From NCBI GenBank assembly GCA_014377155.1, contig JACMQD010000409.1, positions 1 to 7,440 of the forward strand: 7,440 bases of DNA. Direction: 5' to 3'. Each line of letters starts with the position of its first letter. Positions within the stretch are counted from its first letter, which is position 1. The stretch is from Herminiimonas sp. (GTDB taxonomy: Bacteria > Pseudomonadota > Gammaproteobacteria > Burkholderiales > Burkholderiaceae). This document shows, one piece after another, positions 5,970-7,440 of the stretch. Below the pieces are notes generated by a model. The model was not told where the DNA came from and did not search any database. It worked only from the letters and a program-made list of their open reading frames with translations. A program made the position numbers and the translations under genes.

Positions 5970-7088
5970 ATGTCCAGCTTATCGACACCAGTAACCGAAT
6001 CCGACCTGTTCAAGCCGGTTCCATTCGGCCCTTACACGCTTTCTAACCGTATCGTCATGGCGCCACTGACACGCAGCCGCGCGCAAAAAGGTGACGTGCC
6101 GAGTTTGCTGGCACCGGAATATTATGCCCAACGTGCCAGCGCCGGCCTGATCATCGCTGAAGCAACCCAGATTTCGCCGCAGGGCAAAGGCTATGCGTAT
6201 ACGCCAGGTATCTACAATGCCGAGCAGGTCGAAGGATGGAAAAAAGTGACGGCCGCGGTGCATAAAGAAGGCGGACATATTTTTCTGCAACTATGGCACG
6301 TCGGCCGCATCTCGCATCCTGATCTGCAACCAAACGGCGCCTTGCCGGTCGCGCCTTCGGCGATTAAGCCCGAGGGAAAGGCCTTTACCGAAGGCGGATT
6401 CGTGCCGTTCGTCGCGCCGCGCGCACTGGATATTGCGGAAATTCCCGGCATCATCGAAGACTACCGCGTAGCGTCGCGATACGCCCTCGATGCCGGTTTT
6501 GACGGCGTCGAAATCCATGCTGCCAACGGTTACTTGATCGACCAGTTCCTACGCGATAGCACCAACAAGCGTACCGACGCTTATGGTGGCTCGCTGGAAA
6601 ATCGTACTCGCCTGCTGCTGGAAGTTACCGAAGCCGTCGTCGCCGTCTGGGGAGCAGATCGTGTCGGCGTTCGTTTGTCGCCGGTCAGTCCGGCCAATGA
6701 CATCGCCGACAGTGATCCGGCCACGTTGTTCACGTATGTCGTCGAGCAGCTGAACCGCTTCGACCTCGTGTACCTGCATTTGGTGGAAGGGGCAACCGGA
6801 GGACCGCGTGAAGTCGAGAATGGCTTTGATCTGCAAATCCTGCGTCGGCTCTTTAAAGGAATTTACATCGCCAACAATGGATACGACCGTGATCTGGCGG
6901 TAAAGGCGCGCGATGAAGGACTGGCGGATCTGGTGGCGTTCGGTCGGCCGTTCATTTCCAACCCGGACCTGGTCGATCGCCTGCAACTGGCCGCACCGTT
7001 GACACCGCTCGACCCGGCCACGCTGTATGGCGGTGGCGCCAAGGGATACATCGATTACCCATCGCTGGAGCAGCAAAAGGCGGCTTAA
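5970..7088 (+). CDS. nemA: Old yellow enzyme family alkene reductase (NemA-like)
   Basis: Cytoplasmic FMN-dependent, NAD(P)H-using ene-reductase, 372 residues, close in length to E. coli NemA. It reduces activated C=C bonds (enones, maleimides) and often nitro-compounds. It is a single TIM barrel. Visible family residues are T34 in NRIVMAPLTR (near FMN), H183 and N186 in EIHAANGYL (substrate carbonyl binding), Y188 as the expected proton donor, R235 in GVRLSP, and R326 in AFGRPFISNPDL (FMN phosphate). The sequences EYYAQRASAGLIIAEATQIS and YGGGAKGYIDYP also match NemA closely. The His/Asn pair follows the OYE1/plant-reductase form rather than the His/His of NemA. AAGGA (5959-5963) precedes the start by six bases. 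A strong terminator follows. No TetR/NemR-type regulator lies nearby. The symbol is by similarity; physiological substrates are not known. Confidence 0.93.
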   Translation: MSSLSTPVTESDLFKPVPFGPYTLSNRIVMAPLTRSRAQKGDVPSLLAPEYYAQRASAGLIIAEATQISPQGKGYAYTPGIYNAEQVEGWKKVTAAVHKEGGHIFLQLWHVGRISHPDLQPNGALPVAPSAIKPEGKAFTEGGFVPFVAPRALDIAEIPGIIEDYRVASRYALDAGFDGVEIHAANGYLIDQFLRDSTNKRTDAYGGSLENRTRLLLEVTEAVVAVWGADRVGVRLSPVSPANDIADSDPATLFTYVVEQLNRFDLVYLHLVEGATGGPREVENGFDLQILRRLFKGIYIANNGYDRDLAVKARDEGLADLVAFGRPFISNPDLVDRLQLAAPLTPLDPATLYGGGAKGYIDYPSLEQQKAA

Positions 7089-7107
7089 ATACTAGCGTCA
7101 AACCGAG

Positions 7108-7131
7108 AAAACCCGCGCGAGCGGGTTTTTT
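7108..7131 (+). terminator. Rho-independent terminator after the ene-reductase gene
   Basis: A nine-base-pair stem (7108-7116 with 7121-7129; core ACCCGC/GCGGGT) closes a GCGA tetraloop, and the 3' arm runs into a six-base T tract (7126-7131). It begins 20 bases after the ene-reductase stop. On the minus strand the A-rich side gives TTTT followed by CT, so it probably also serves the convergent acetyltransferase gene that ends at 7142. Confidence 0.9.
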
Positions 7132-7141
7132 CCATTGGGGC

Positions 7142-7440
7142 TCATGAAAATTCATACCGCATTTGAATATGCGAAATACCTGCTTCTTTGAACTCTGCGC
7201 CATCGCGCGAAAATCCAAAACGCGCATAGAATCGCTCGGCATGGGTTTGCGCGTTCAGACGCACTGCATGATCGCCGCGTCGGTGTGCTTCCTGCAGTAA
7301 CAGTTCGATGATCGCCCCACCGACACCGAAACCGCGCGCCGCCTTGATCACCGCCATGCGGCCGATGTGGCCGTCAGGCAGCAGGCGTCCGGTACCCACC
7401 GCCTGCCCGGTTTCGTCGCAGGCCACCACATGCAGGCACA
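7142..7440 (-). CDS. GNAT-family N-acetyltransferase, C-terminal part
   Basis: Partial gene, running off the right edge of the window and ending at TGA (7142-7144). About 98 residues are visible. They hold the core of the GNAT fold: a beta-strand VVACDETGQAVGTGRLLPDG, the strand IGRMAVIKAARGFGVGGAII with the acetyl-CoA pyrophosphate-binding loop R-G-F-G-V-G-G, a helix LLLQEAHRRG, and the final AQTHAERFYARFGFSRDG block that packs at the active site. The ending EAGISHIQMRYEF resembles small ElaA/YjcF-like acetyltransferases. A GTG at 7427-7429 could be read as a start, but GNAT-like sequence continues upstream of it to the window edge, so it is internal. The substrate is unknown. The gene is convergent with the ene-reductase and shares the terminator between them. 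Confidence 0.9.
   Translation of the reverse strand, partial: CLHVVACDETGQAVGTGRLLPDGHIGRMAVIKAARGFGVGGAIIELLLQEAHRRGDHAVRLNAQTHAERFYARFGFSRDGAEFKEAGISHIQMRYEFS

Noticed and set aside
7427..7429. GTG as the start of the acetyltransferase
   Set aside because: The frame stays open to the window edge and a normal GNAT domain needs the missing N-terminal strand and helices, so the gene is cut by the window.

Overview
The window looks like ordinary chromosome of a GC-rich proteobacterium, most likely a betaproteobacterium of the order Burkholderiales. The reasons are the DUF2242-type lipoprotein (a family I know mainly from that order), a PcaR/PobR-type IclR regulator, an AcrB-like efflux pair and a NemA-like ene-reductase, all with the same GC-rich codon use. 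The genus cannot be fixed from the sequence. No rRNA, tRNA, insertion sequence, phage gene or CRISPR array was seen.

Layout, left to right. (1) 1-425, plus strand: the 3' part of an IclR-family regulator cut by the window edge. (2) 414-1016, minus strand: a DUF2242-like lipoprotein, convergent with the regulator and overlapping its 3' end by 12 bases. (3) 1017-1229: a divergent intergenic region with a good sigma70-type promoter for the genes to the right. (4) 1230-2366 and 2369-5572, plus strand: a two-gene RND efflux operon, with a lipidated periplasmic adaptor followed two bases later by the inner-membrane pump. No outer-membrane channel gene follows. (5) 5573-5712: a short intergenic region with an inverted repeat and a possible promoter. 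(6) 5713-5931: a 72-residue exported small protein that I do not recognise. (7) 5970-7088: a NemA/old-yellow-enzyme alkene reductase closed by a clear intrinsic terminator at 7108-7131. (8) 7142-7440, minus strand: the 3' part of a GNAT acetyltransferase, running into the other side of that terminator.

Functionally, the adaptor and pump should form a proton-driven tripartite exporter with a TolC/OprM-type channel encoded elsewhere. The ene-reductase detoxifies electrophilic alkenes and nitro compounds in the cytoplasm. A joint role in xenobiotic handling is plausible but rests only on adjacency. I see no convincing undescribed multi-gene system. The points most worth a second look are the orphan small exported protein before the reductase, the pump's C-terminal extension with a possible extra membrane helix, and the DUF2242 lipoprotein divergent from the pump.
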